Origin: Lachnospiraceae bacterium
GTDB taxonomy: Bacteria; Bacillota; Clostridia; Lachnospirales; Lachnospiraceae
Assembly: GCA_017626095.1 (NCBI GenBank)
Contig: JAGAJL010000023.1
Location: forward strand, 51,497-115,496
Reading direction: 5' to 3'
DNA length: 64,000 bases
In this document: positions 40,745 to 50,358 of the stretch, one piece after another
How the letters are laid out: the number at the start of each line of letters is the position of its first letter
How positions within the stretch are numbered: position 1 is the stretch's first letter
The notes under the pieces: model-generated
The model's input: only the letters and a program-made list of their open reading frames with translations
Database searches by the model: none
Told to the model about the DNA's origin: nothing
Program-made: the position numbers and the translations under genes

Positions 40745-43333
40745 TTACGAAACCATTTTATAGGCAACCCGATAAAACTGAATCAGGATATCGGCATCCT
40801 TTTTCGTAATGGGAGCACCGGAATAAATACATTTCTGGGTTAAGGAAAAGAGTTCGTTTATGGAAGTATTTTGCTTTTGCAAAAACTGTTCCATTTGGCG
40901 GACTTTTTTATTTTGCTGAAATACATACATATATTCAAGAAGTCTGTCGCACAATTCTTCCGGCAGACGGATGGATGTTTTTTGGACAGCCTTTTTTGCA
41001 CACGGTTCTTCCGGCAGATTGATAGTTGCTTTTTTGCCATCTTTTTTCGATCTTTTTTCAACCTTGTATTTTAGACGCCGGTATTCAAAAAGGATGGAAC
41101 TTACGTATATACCGTGACGATAGTCTCTGCGACGTTTCCGGTATGCGGTAAAAACACGGATACCTTTTAATAGGGCCGGTACGGATAAAATCAGGATGAC
41201 GATGACAAGAAACCAGATGAAAACAGGAGAATTGCCAATCTGGACAGAGTTGAATAAATCGCTGTAATCATTTCCGGTATAGTCTGTCTGATTGGTCTGG
41301 TTTTCCATATTGCCGGAAAAGAGGCCTTGGAGGGCAGATAAAAATTCACTGTAGGATACTTCTTCTTTTTCTGTGGAAGGCGGTGTCATATCGACCGGAA
41401 TCCAGCCGAAATTTTCGATGTATACTTCGGTCCATGCATGGGCATTGCCATCGGGGATTTCCACAGAAATCACATGGCTGTTTTCAATGGGATTCTCACC
41501 GGAGAAGAAATCGTTGTATTCGTACTCTGCAATTCTACCGCTTTCCGAAATATTACTCTGATCTATGACATAGCCTTCTACGTAGCGTGCAGGAATTCCG
41601 TAGGAGCGTAAAAGCAGGGTTGCCGCTGTTGCAAAGTGAGCACAATATCCTCTTTTTTGTTCTTTCAAAAAATAGGTAACATAGTCTTTATTATATGGCG
41701 TTGCACCCGGAGACATATCATAGGAGTAATTGGAATACAAAAAGTCGCGGATCATGGTAATTTGTTCATCCATATCCGGACTTTCTCCGATGAGTTCGTG
41801 GTAGGAATCAATTTCATCGCGGATGGACATCGGAATAGATAAATAGTTATTGTAAGCTTCCGTTTTATATGCACGCACCATTTCCTGTTCTTCTTCGGTT
41901 TTATAAAAATCATATAGGTTGGCATCGGAATTGGAAATGCCGTAATTGGATACGGAATAAGGAATAAATGATACCTCAACCGTCTGATCAAGAGCAGATA
42001 CTCCGGTTAGTGTACTTTCTTTTGTTACACGGCAATGATTTGGAGCTATGGAAGTAAAATATGGAAGATACAGGTAATTGGTGGATGCATCTACATTTTC
42101 AATTTTCATTTTTGCACTCATGAGTGGTGCAATCTGATTGAACATCAGCTCATACATGGTTCTGCTTTCCATGAAAGCAATCTGATTTTCATCGACATTG
42201 CTGTAAATATAACCATTTTCCTGTGTAGGTGCCAGCCATTCGGTCGATGTATAGAATGCACCGGTATAACATTTTAAATAAATCCGTTCAAAAGCATAGG
42301 GAACAAAGGTGACAATCAGGTCGGTTTCATAATCAGGGCGTACGCTTCTGACACCACCCAGTTTGCCGCCGCTCATTCCGCCGGTTGCTTCATAACGGTT
42401 AAACATTCCGGAAATACCGGACTGTACCAGAATCTTAACATTTTCATCCAAAGAACTTTTTAAGGAACCGGAGTGTAAGGCTTCGCTTTCCGAGTTTTTT
42501 ACACTTAAGGAACAGAAGATGGAAAAAAACAAGGCAATAATGCCTGCAAATGCACATAAACCGGCCATGGTGCGTGCATTTGATTTGTGAAATACATAGG
42601 ATTTATCTTTCTTTTGATAAGAAAAATAATGGATTTTCTGCTTCCCGGAATGAATAAAATGATAGTGGCCGCTCAGTTTTAAAAAACATGTGGCAAAAAA
42701 AGCATAAAATACAAAGACAAATGCCACATAGGATGGATATTGGCCGATATAAATACCCAGCTGCAAAGGCCAGAAGGTAAAATTGAATACGGATAAATAA
42801 TACATGTCATTGAAGATGGCGACATTGATCAAAATGGCAATGAAAATGCCGACAAAAATAGCGGTTGTGGTTACGGCCAAAAAACGGTTGGATACAAGTT
42901 CTGTGGATTCACGGGTGAAATTAAGCAGAAAATGTTTGCTGTAAGCTTCGTTAAAAATATTGATAAAGGCCTGAAAACCACTGTTTGCAAGTGTACGGTT
43001 CCGAAATAGGGCACTTGTAAACAGCAAAAACAAAACCGGATAACCAATGTTAAAAATCCATTTTCTGACATGCATAAAGGATAAAGCCATGGATACCAGA
43101 AAAATAACTGCAAAAACAGAAGCATAGTTATAGGAAATGCGAAATTCTGTCAGGACCCCATGGATACAACCAAATGTAGCGGAAAAGATAATGGAGCCTT
43201 TTACCAAGCAGTGAATGAGCGTATCATTTTCGTCGTGTTTCTGATTATCCTGCAGGACAAATCCGGAAAATGGTGCCTCTTCCCCAGTAACGATATTCTT
43301 TTTTCGGAATAATGACGGATTAAGCAGTGACAT
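40745..43333 (-). CDS. Membrane-bound transglutaminase-like protein
   Basis: An 862-residue protein. About six hydrophobic segments occupy residues 40-290, then an extracellular region with a transglutaminase-like core: Cys near residue 564 in KRGYCAHFATAATL, His near 631 in NAHAWTEVY and Asp near 647 in PVDMTPP. Another membrane segment (FIWFLVIVILILSVPALL) and a cytoplasmic helical tail follow. The family (with N-terminal TgpA-type membrane part) is usually encoded after MoxR and DUF58 genes, as here. The tail includes a duplicated motif (NLPEEPCAKKAVQKT, RLPEELCDRL). Overlaps the DUF58 gene by 14 bases. Confidence 0.88.
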   Translation of the reverse strand: MSLLNPSLFRKKNIVTGEEAPFSGFVLQDNQKHDENDTLIHCLVKGSIIFSATFGCIHGVLTEFRISYNYASVFAVIFLVSMALSFMHVRKWIFNIGYPVLFLLFTSALFRNRTLANSGFQAFINIFNEAYSKHFLLNFTRESTELVSNRFLAVTTTAIFVGIFIAILINVAIFNDMYYLSVFNFTFWPLQLGIYIGQYPSYVAFVFVFYAFFATCFLKLSGHYHFIHSGKQKIHYFSYQKKDKSYVFHKSNARTMAGLCAFAGIIALFFSIFCSLSVKNSESEALHSGSLKSSLDENVKILVQSGISGMFNRYEATGGMSGGKLGGVRSVRPDYETDLIVTFVPYAFERIYLKCYTGAFYTSTEWLAPTQENGYIYSNVDENQIAFMESRTMYELMFNQIAPLMSAKMKIENVDASTNYLYLPYFTSIAPNHCRVTKESTLTGVSALDQTVEVSFIPYSVSNYGISNSDANLYDFYKTEEEQEMVRAYKTEAYNNYLSIPMSIRDEIDSYHELIGESPDMDEQITMIRDFLYSNYSYDMSPGATPYNKDYVTYFLKEQKRGYCAHFATAATLLLRSYGIPARYVEGYVIDQSNISESGRIAEYEYNDFFSGENPIENSHVISVEIPDGNAHAWTEVYIENFGWIPVDMTPPSTEKEEVSYSEFLSALQGLFSGNMENQTNQTDYTGNDYSDLFNSVQIGNSPVFIWFLVIVILILSVPALLKGIRVFTAYRKRRRDYRHGIYVSSILFEYRRLKYKVEKRSKKDGKKATINLPEEPCAKKAVQKTSIRLPEELCDRLLEYMYVFQQNKKVRQMEQFLQKQNTSINELFSLTQKCIYSGAPITKKDADILIQFYRVAYKMVS

Positions 43334-44387
43334 CGTCGACTCCTTTGTGAGTTACATGTAATAGGGTACCTTTGTGAAGACCGGATTTTTCATAGATATC
43401 AAGTGCCAGATTTTCGGTTTTATATGCCGGTTCATAAAAGCATTCCGAAAAAGCATTGGTCAGATCTTCTTCACAACGAATGGTTGACATAACAAAAACT
43501 TCCCGCGTTGTGGAATAATATGCAAAAACAAAAATTTCCTGTGCTTCTATCAATTCCAGTGCCAGACTGTGTGCTTCTTCCAAAGCGCGGTCAAGCACAT
43601 CAGATAAAGATGCGTCAAGAGCGCATGTGTCTTTGGACGGTTGGTATAGTTCTAAGAGTAAAAAGAATTCATTGGTCGATGTAGCCTCGTTTTCTTTTAC
43701 CATGAGTTTGTCGATTTTGGAAGAAAGTTTCCAGTGAATTTTCTGCAACCGGTCACCGGGTCTGTATTCACGGATATCGGTTACATTGGAGGATACATTT
43801 CCCTTTTTTTCCGATTCTTCAAATTCATCAAACCCCTCTGTATAGATTGCCTCATGCTTGATTTCACCAACCCGCAAAGTTGGGAAAATACGTATCTGTG
43901 TTTTTAAATCGCAAGTCTTTTGAAAATGAAAAAGATGCAGATAATCAAAACCTTCTATTTGTAAAACAGAAGCCTCATATAAGCCGCATTTTGTCAATGT
44001 GACCGGAAATTCGAGCTGATTATCGGAATGAGCCCGCAGGGAAAGTAAGTGTGTTTTTTGATCTTCATCACGATAGAAAAAAGAACAAAAGGACAGGGTT
44101 GCGGCAATGGAAGAGAATGGTAGTTTTGTAGGATTTTTGATCTGTACAATGATATTTGCAGTGCAGCCTTTTTGTGTCGTATTCGGATGAATCATCAGAA
44201 CAGGCTGGAGATTATGAAAGCAGCGTTTTGACAGATAATAGGAGATGGCCGGAAGACACAGTTCCAAAACTACGAGCATATAAAAGAAAGTCTGTTGATA
44301 GAAGAAAGCAAAAAAAACAGACATCAGAATAAAGAACAAATATGAGATAAAAGAACCCAAAATACTTGGCGCAAGGTGTTTTTTCAT
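43320..44387 (-). CDS. DUF58 domain protein
   Basis: A 355-residue protein with two hydrophobic segments at the N-terminus (about 8-50). The DUF58 signature REYRPGDRLQKIHWKLSS lies near residue 210, followed by a von Willebrand-like region (EFFLLLELYQPS). DUF58 proteins act with MoxR ATPases, in envelope or stress functions that are poorly known. ATG at 44387 has GGAGG 9 bases before it. Middle gene of a three-gene minus-strand operon. Confidence 0.88.
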   Translation of the reverse strand: MKKHLAPSILGSFISYLFFILMSVFFAFFYQQTFFYMLVVLELCLPAISYYLSKRCFHNLQPVLMIHPNTTQKGCTANIIVQIKNPTKLPFSSIAATLSFCSFFYRDEDQKTHLLSLRAHSDNQLEFPVTLTKCGLYEASVLQIEGFDYLHLFHFQKTCDLKTQIRIFPTLRVGEIKHEAIYTEGFDEFEESEKKGNVSSNVTDIREYRPGDRLQKIHWKLSSKIDKLMVKENEATSTNEFFLLLELYQPSKDTCALDASLSDVLDRALEEAHSLALELIEAQEIFVFAYYSTTREVFVMSTIRCEEDLTNAFSECFYEPAYKTENLALDIYEKSGLHKGTLLHVTHKGVDDVTA

Positions 44388-44457
44388 ATGCAAAAGCCTC
44401 CGATTTCATGAAACGCGGAAAATAAGCGAGGAAAAGAAAAATAGGAAAGCTTAAGAA

Positions 44458-45387
44458 TCAGGACAGCTCAGGTACAGGAACCAGATCCAATGTTTGCTGT
44501 ACAATATCAGCAGTGTCCTTTCCGGATGCTTTGGCTTTGGTAGATAAAATCATACGGTGGTTGCATACCGAATAGAATATTTTGTGAATATCCTGTGGAA
44601 TGACATAATTCCTGTCCTGATAGCAGGCATATGCCTTTGCCATTTTTAGAATAGCAAGGGAGCCTCGGGGAGAAATCCCCTGGGTCAGTAAATCCGTGTT
44701 TCTGGTTGCTTCGGTAAGGAATACAATATAATCACAGATAGCGTCACTTGCGAAAACGGCATCGGCTTTATTCTGAAGATTTAACAAATCTGCCGTATTC
44801 ATAACAGGTGCGACTTCATCAATATGTTCCATGGAATGACCTTTTAAGATTTCGGTTGCGGATTTATGGTCAGGGTAACCGAGGCTTAGACGCACAAAAA
44901 ATCGGTCAAGCTGTGAATCCGGTAATTTCTGGGTGCCGGATGCACCAATGGGATTTTGTGTGGCAATGACAAAGAAAGGCGGCTCTAAGCTGTAAGTTAC
45001 GCCTTCGATGCTGACACGTCGTTCCTCCATAACCTCTAACAAAGCAGATTGTGTTTTGGGTGAGGTTCGGTTTATTTCATCGGCTAAAAACAGATTGGTA
45101 AAAATAGCGCCTTTTCGGAATTCAAAATTGCCGGTTTCTTTATCGTACATGGAAAAACCGAGAATATCACTGGGTAAAACGTCCGGTGTAAACTGCATTC
45201 TTTTGTAGGATAAGCCGATAGCACGGCTTAGTGCGACTGCCAGCGTGGTTTTGCCGACTCCCGGAATGTCTTCTAAAAGAATATGTCCTTTGGCGAGGAG
45301 CGTACATAATACCATGTCCAATACATCATCTTTGCCCCGGATGACTTTTTTAATTTCTTCTTTTACGGATGCTAATGCCTGATTCAT
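44458..45387 (-). CDS. MoxR-family AAA ATPase
   Basis: A 309-residue ATPase. Walker A is GVGKTT (43-48), Walker B is LFLADEINR, and ATQNPIGASGTQKLPDSQLDRF holds sensor 1 and the arginine finger, in separate parts. MoxR proteins act as chaperones that assemble or activate partners with von Willebrand-type domains such as DUF58. First gene of the operon; AAGGGG precedes the ATG. Divergent from carA across a repeat-filled gap. Confidence 0.93.
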   Translation of the reverse strand: MNQALASVKEEIKKVIRGKDDVLDMVLCTLLAKGHILLEDIPGVGKTTLAVALSRAIGLSYKRMQFTPDVLPSDILGFSMYDKETGNFEFRKGAIFTNLFLADEINRTSPKTQSALLEVMEERRVSIEGVTYSLEPPFFVIATQNPIGASGTQKLPDSQLDRFFVRLSLGYPDHKSATEILKGHSMEHIDEVAPVMNTADLLNLQNKADAVFASDAICDYIVFLTEATRNTDLLTQGISPRGSLAILKMAKAYACYQDRNYVIPQDIHKIFYSVCNHRMILSTKAKASGKDTADIVQQTLDLVPVPELS

Positions 45388-45407
45388 AGTAACCCCTTTT
45401 TATTTTT

Positions 45408-45644
45408 TCTCCACCCATTCGCAATCCGTTGATTTTCTGTTAAAAATCACTACTTGCTCATGTGTGTCATTGCAGTTTCGGTTATGATATACGAATTGCT
45501 CCGCTGCCAAGCAGCTCTCGCAATTCTCCACCCATTCGCAATCCGTTGATTTTCCGCAGAAAATCACTACTTGCTCATGTGTGGGCGGGTCAATAAATAA
45601 CAATTCTTATCCTGCAAGCAGGAACGAATTGTAATTTTTGACCC
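45408..45644 (+). repeat. Dispersed structured repeat family A (copy A7, internally duplicated)
   Basis: A 59-base unit CCACCCATTCGCAATCCGTT... is present twice (45408-45466 and 45525-45583), each with a TGATTTT/AAAATCA hairpin and CTACTTGCTCATGT. Between them, GAATTGC (45493) pairs with GCAATTC (45520) around a CTCTCG-ended loop as in other copies. GGGTC (45587) and GACCC (45640) enclose a nested hairpin with ACAATTC/GAATTGT and CCTGCAAGCAGG. Confidence 0.75.
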
Positions 45645-45831
45645 TATATATATCATATTTTATATACCTATTATAAGCAAGAAAAATTATAAAAAATTCA
45701 CTTTTTGAATTTGTTTTTTGAAGAGAATATGCTCTGCCGCTATTACAAACTTTTTGTTAATCATAACTTTAGGAAAATAGCAAATCGTCCTTTCTTCATG
45801 GCGAAAATCAGTAGAAAACAGACCAAGATAG

Positions 45832-45861
45832 TTGAAAACGGATGGCTGTATGTGCTATAAT
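45832..45861 (+). promoter_or_regulatory. Promoter of carAB
   Basis: TTGAAA (45832-45837) and TATAAT (45856-45861) are 18 bases apart. Transcription would start near 45868, leaving a short leader before the chosen carA start; no PyrR attenuator fits in it. Confidence 0.6.
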
Positions 45862-45897
45862 TAGTCGATTATGCGAAAGGATAAGCAGGTGACAGCA

Positions 45898-47073
45898 ATG
45901 AAGGCATTTTTAATCTTGGAAGATGGTACTGTTTTTGAAGGAACGCATATCGGCGCTGATAAAGAGATTATCAGTGAAATCGTATTCAATACTTCGATGG
46001 CAGGCTATTTGGAAGTGTTAACCGACCCCTCGTATGCGGGACAGGCGGTTTGCATGACCTATCCGTTAATTGGCAACTATGGTATATGCAGAGAGGATAT
46101 GGAATCCAGAAAGATCTGGCCTGACGGATTTATCGTCAGGGAACTTTCCCGTATTCCCAGTAACTTTCGTTGTAATGCAACAATTCAGGATGTTTTGTGT
46201 GAGTATGAAATTCCGGGGATTGCCGGTATTGATACAAGAGCTCTGACAAAGATTTTACGGGAAAAGGGCACCATGAACGGAATGATTACGACCCATGAGC
46301 CTACGGATCTTGAATTGATAAAAGAAAAGTTAAGAGCCTATACGGTAGGTAATGTGGTTGATATTGTTACATGTGAGCAAAAATACAGTTTAAAAGGTTC
46401 ATCGGATCTTTCCGAAAACGGACCGATATCCGGTTCTGCCAAATACACTGGCGAAAAAGAAATGAGACCGTCTTTGGTCAGAGCATTAAACGGTGCCGGA
46501 AAAAAAGTGGCTCTTCTGGATTTGGGAGCCAAAGAAAATATTGCGAGAAATCTTGTTCAGAGAGGATGCGATGTGACGGTTTATCCGGCACGCACCCCTG
46601 CAGAAGAAATTTTGGCGGATCAGCCGGACGGTATTATGTTATCAAACGGGCCGGGAGATCCCAAGACTTGTACAGTCGTAATAGAAAATATCAAAAAGTT
46701 ATATGAAAGCAACGTTCCGATTTTTGCCATTTGCCTGGGACATCAGTTGATGGCATTAGCAACGGGAGCAGATACTTACAAGATGAAATACGGCCACAGG
46801 GGCGGAAATCATCCGGTTAAGGATTTGGCGACAGGAAGAGTATATATTTCTTCTCAAAATCACGGTTATGTTGTGGATATGGAGAGGCTTGATCCTTCCA
46901 TTGCTACTCCGGCATTTGTCAATGTAAATGATGGCACCTGTGAAGGACTTGCTTATACGGGCAAAAATATTTTCACAGTCCAGTTCCATCCGGAAGCATG
47001 TCCCGGACCTCAGGATTCGGGTTACTTGTTTGATCGGTTTATACAGATGATGGAGGTGGAGAAAGATGCCTAA
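45898..47073 (+). CDS. carA: Carbamoyl-phosphate synthase small subunit CarA
   Basis: A 391-residue glutaminase subunit. It releases ammonia from glutamine for CarB. The class I amidotransferase triad is present: Cys279 in FAICLGHQL and the His/Glu pair in QFHPEACPGP. ATG 45898 has AGGTGA before it; the in-frame ATG at 45871 has none and lies close to the predicted transcription start. It overlaps carB by 8 bases. The product serves both pyrimidine and arginine synthesis. Confidence 0.95.
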   Translation: MKAFLILEDGTVFEGTHIGADKEIISEIVFNTSMAGYLEVLTDPSYAGQAVCMTYPLIGNYGICREDMESRKIWPDGFIVRELSRIPSNFRCNATIQDVLCEYEIPGIAGIDTRALTKILREKGTMNGMITTHEPTDLELIKEKLRAYTVGNVVDIVTCEQKYSLKGSSDLSENGPISGSAKYTGEKEMRPSLVRALNGAGKKVALLDLGAKENIARNLVQRGCDVTVYPARTPAEEILADQPDGIMLSNGPGDPKTCTVVIENIKKLYESNVPIFAICLGHQLMALATGADTYKMKYGHRGGNHPVKDLATGRVYISSQNHGYVVDMERLDPSIATPAFVNVNDGTCEGLAYTGKNIFTVQFHPEACPGPQDSGYLFDRFIQMMEVEKDA

Positions 47074-50000
47074 GAATCCCAATGTTAAAAAAGTACTGGT
47101 AATTGGTTCCGGACCGATTGTGATCGGTCAGGCAGCAGAATTTGATTATGCGGGAACACAGGCCTGCAGATCGCTAAAAGAAGAAGGTGTGGAGGTTGTT
47201 TTGGTCAATTCCAACCCTGCCACCATTATGACCGATAAAAACATCGCGGACAGAGTATATATTGAGCCTCTGACGGTTAAGGTGTTAGAACAGCTGATTG
47301 AGAAAGAAAAACCGGACAGTATTCTGCCGACCCTTGGAGGACAGGCCGGACTGAATCTGGGTATGGAGTTAGAGGAAAGCGGATTCTTAAAATCCCACAA
47401 TGTGACTTTGCTCGGAACGACAGCTGCAACCATCAAAAAAGCAGAAGACCGTCAGGAATTCAAAGATACGATGGAAAAAATCGGAGAACCCTGTGCCGCA
47501 TCGTTAGTTGTGGAAAATGTGGAAGACGGTGTTGCATTTACCAATACCATCGGTTATCCCGTGGTACTTCGCCCGGCATATACGCTTGGTGGTTCCGGCG
47601 GCGGTATTGCACATAATCAGGCAGAACTGGAAGAAATTCTGGAAAACGGACTTCGGCTTTCCCGTGTCGGACAGGTTTTGGTTGAGCGTTGTATTGCCGG
47701 CTGGAAAGAAATTGAATATGAAGTGATGCGCGATAGTGCAGGCAACTGTATTACCGTATGTAATATGGAAAATATTGACCCTGTCGGTGTTCATACCGGT
47801 GACAGTATCGTTGTGGCACCTTCCCAGACCTTGGGTGATAAGGAGTACCAGATGCTTCGTACTGCCGCACTCAATATTATCGATGAACTTCAGATTACCG
47901 GTGGCTGCAATGTCCAGTTTGCATTGCACCCGACGAGTTTTGAATACTGTGTTATCGAAGTAAATCCGCGTGTAAGCCGTTCTTCGGCATTGGCATCCAA
48001 AGCAACGGGGTATCCCATTGCCAAAGTTGCAGCAAAGATTGCGTTAGGCTATACACTCGATGAAATCAAAAATGCCATTACCGGCAAGACCTATGCCAGC
48101 TTTGAGCCGACACTGGATTATTGTGTCGTAAAGATGCCAAGGCTTCCTTTTGATAAATTCATTACCGCAAAGCGTACGCTTACCACACAGATGAAAGCGA
48201 CCGGTGAGGTCATGAGTATCTGCAATAATTTCGAAGGTGCTTTGATGAAAGCACTCCGCTCATTGGAGCAGCATGTCGATTCTTTAATGAGTTATGATTT
48301 TTCGGAATATTCCGTGGAAGACTTAAAAGAACGCTTGAAAATTGTGGATGACCAGAGAATCTTTATTATTGCGGAAGCAATCCGTAAGGGGATGGATTAT
48401 GAAACCATTCATGATATTACCAAAGTTGATATCTGGTTTATTGATAAAATCGCCATTCTGGTTGAAATGGAGCAAGAATTAAAAAACTCTAACCTCACGG
48501 TAGAGTTACTGAAAGAAGCGAAGCGTCTGGAATTCCCGGATACTGTGATTGCAAAGCTTACCGGAAAGAGCGAGACAGAGATTCGTCAGATACGTTATGA
48601 CAATGGTATTGTTGCCGCATTCAAGATGGTAGATACCTGTGCTGCAGAGTTCGAGGCGGCTACTCCTTATTACTATTCCGTATTCGGTTCGGAAAATGAA
48701 GCCGTAGAAACAAGACCGGAAAAGAAAGTGTTGGTTTTGGGTTCAGGTCCTATCCGTATCGGTCAGGGTGTGGAATTTGATTATTGTTCCGTTCATGCTA
48801 CATGGGCATTTTCAAAAGCGGGTTATGAAACCATTATCGTAAATAACAATCCCGAAACGGTTTCCACCGACTTTGACATTGCGGACAAATTGTATTTTGA
48901 GCCTTTGACACCGGAAGATGTGGAAAACATTGTCCGTTTGGAAAAACCGGATGGAGCTGTGGTTCAGTTTGGTGGTCAGACAGCTATCAAATTAACGGAA
49001 AGTCTGATGAAGATGGGAGTTCCGATTTTAGGTACTAAAGCCGAAGATGTGGATGCTGCCGAAGACAGAGAGTTGTTTGATAAGATTTTGGAAGAAACCG
49101 GTATTCCGAGGGCAGCGGGCGGAACCGTATATACAGCAGAAGAAGCAAAGGAAGTTGCCAATAGACTTGGTTATCCGGTACTCGTTCGTCCATCCTATGT
49201 ACTGGGTGGACAGGGCATGCAGATTGCATTAAACGACGCCGAGATTGAAGAGTTTATGGCGGTCATCAACCGTTATGCCCAGGATCATCCGATTTTGGTA
49301 GATAAGTATTTGCAGGGGAAAGAGTTGGAAGTTGATGCTGTCTGTGACGGAACCGATATCTTAATTCCCGGTATTATGGAACACATTGAGCGTACCGGTG
49401 TGCATTCAGGAGATAGTATTTCTGTTTATCCGGCACCGACCATCAGTGATAAAGTCAGAGAGACGATTGCGGAATATTCAAGACGCCTTGCCAAAGCACT
49501 TCATGTCATCGGTCTGATTAATATTCAGTTTATTGCCATGGGTGACGAGGTTTATGTCATTGAAGTCAATCCCAGATCTTCACGTACCGTTCCCTATATC
49601 AGTAAAGTGACGGGAATTCCGATTGTAGATTTGGCAACGGAAGTAATCATCGGTAAAAAAATCAGGGATTTGGGATATGAACCCGGACTTCAGCCAAAAG
49701 CCGATTACTTTGCAATCAAAATGCCGGTATTCTCTTTTGAAAAAATCCGCGGCGCAGAAATCAGCTTAGGACCGGAAATGAAATCTACCGGAGAGTGTCT
49801 TGGTATTGCAGAAAGCTTTGATGAGGCTTTGTATAAAGCATTTTTAGGAGCCGGTATCGATCTTCCCAAGCACAAACAGTTGATTATTACCGTAAAAGAT
49901 GCGGACAAAGGGGAAGCCATTGAGATCGGCAGACGTTTTGAAAAGCTGGGATATACGATTTATGCAACACGTTCTACGGCAAAAGCATTAAAAGATGCCG

Positions 50001-50263
50001 GTGTTGCAGCCAGAAAGGTTAACAAGATTCAACAGGAATCACCGACAGTCATGGATTTACTGCTGGGACACCGTATCGATTTGGTAATTGATACACCGAC
50101 ACAGGGACGTGATAAGTCAAGAGATGGTTTCTTAATCAGAAGAACCGCGATTGAGACAGGTGTCAACTGTCTGACAAGCTTAGATACGGCAAATGCACTT
50201 CTGACAAGCTTGGAAAATGGAAAGAAAGAAAAATTAAATCTGATTGATATTGCCACAATCTGA
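47066..50263 (+). CDS. carB: Carbamoyl-phosphate synthase large subunit CarB
   Basis: A 1065-residue synthase with two homologous ATP-grasp halves (VIGSGPIVIGQAAEFDYAG near the start and VLGSGPIRIGQGVEFDYCS near residue 553) and a C-terminal MGS-like regulatory domain (about 935-1065). It makes carbamoyl phosphate from bicarbonate, ammonia and 2 ATP. Full length and intact. It is translationally coupled to carA. Confidence 0.97.
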   Translation: MPKNPNVKKVLVIGSGPIVIGQAAEFDYAGTQACRSLKEEGVEVVLVNSNPATIMTDKNIADRVYIEPLTVKVLEQLIEKEKPDSILPTLGGQAGLNLGMELEESGFLKSHNVTLLGTTAATIKKAEDRQEFKDTMEKIGEPCAASLVVENVEDGVAFTNTIGYPVVLRPAYTLGGSGGGIAHNQAELEEILENGLRLSRVGQVLVERCIAGWKEIEYEVMRDSAGNCITVCNMENIDPVGVHTGDSIVVAPSQTLGDKEYQMLRTAALNIIDELQITGGCNVQFALHPTSFEYCVIEVNPRVSRSSALASKATGYPIAKVAAKIALGYTLDEIKNAITGKTYASFEPTLDYCVVKMPRLPFDKFITAKRTLTTQMKATGEVMSICNNFEGALMKALRSLEQHVDSLMSYDFSEYSVEDLKERLKIVDDQRIFIIAEAIRKGMDYETIHDITKVDIWFIDKIAILVEMEQELKNSNLTVELLKEAKRLEFPDTVIAKLTGKSETEIRQIRYDNGIVAAFKMVDTCAAEFEAATPYYYSVFGSENEAVETRPEKKVLVLGSGPIRIGQGVEFDYCSVHATWAFSKAGYETIIVNNNPETVSTDFDIADKLYFEPLTPEDVENIVRLEKPDGAVVQFGGQTAIKLTESLMKMGVPILGTKAEDVDAAEDRELFDKILEETGIPRAAGGTVYTAEEAKEVANRLGYPVLVRPSYVLGGQGMQIALNDAEIEEFMAVINRYAQDHPILVDKYLQGKELEVDAVCDGTDILIPGIMEHIERTGVHSGDSISVYPAPTISDKVRETIAEYSRRLAKALHVIGLINIQFIAMGDEVYVIEVNPRSSRTVPYISKVTGIPIVDLATEVIIGKKIRDLGYEPGLQPKADYFAIKMPVFSFEKIRGAEISLGPEMKSTGECLGIAESFDEALYKAFLGAGIDLPKHKQLIITVKDADKGEAIEIGRRFEKLGYTIYATRSTAKALKDAGVAARKVNKIQQESPTVMDLLLGHRIDLVIDTPTQGRDKSRDGFLIRRTAIETGVNCLTSLDTANALLTSLENGKKEKLNLIDIATI

Positions 50264-50300
50264 TTTCTTTCGCTATAGCTAATGTTGGCAAAAGGGTATG

Positions 50301-50344
50301 TTTCACCATAATATTGTGGGGCATGATGGTGAAATGCTATGTAA
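50301..50344 (+). promoter_or_regulatory. Inverted repeat in the leader of the EAL gene
   Basis: TTTCACCAT (50301-50309) and ATGGTGAAA (50336-50344) are exact complements with a 26-base loop, ending 14 bases before the start codon of the EAL gene. No T-run follows, so it is not a terminator; an operator or RNA hairpin is possible. Confidence 0.35.
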
Positions 50345-50358
50345 TGATGGAGAGTCGC

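Larger units (their letters stand above)
45388..45897. other. 510-base divergent gap between moxR and carA
   Basis: The left half is a copy of repeat family A (45408-45644) containing an internal duplication. The right half is AT-rich and holds the carA promoter. No minus-strand promoter for moxR was clear. Confidence 0.65.

Noticed and set aside
45862-45897. PyrR-type attenuator before carAB
   Set aside because: The predicted leader is about 30 bases and has no anti-terminator/terminator pair.
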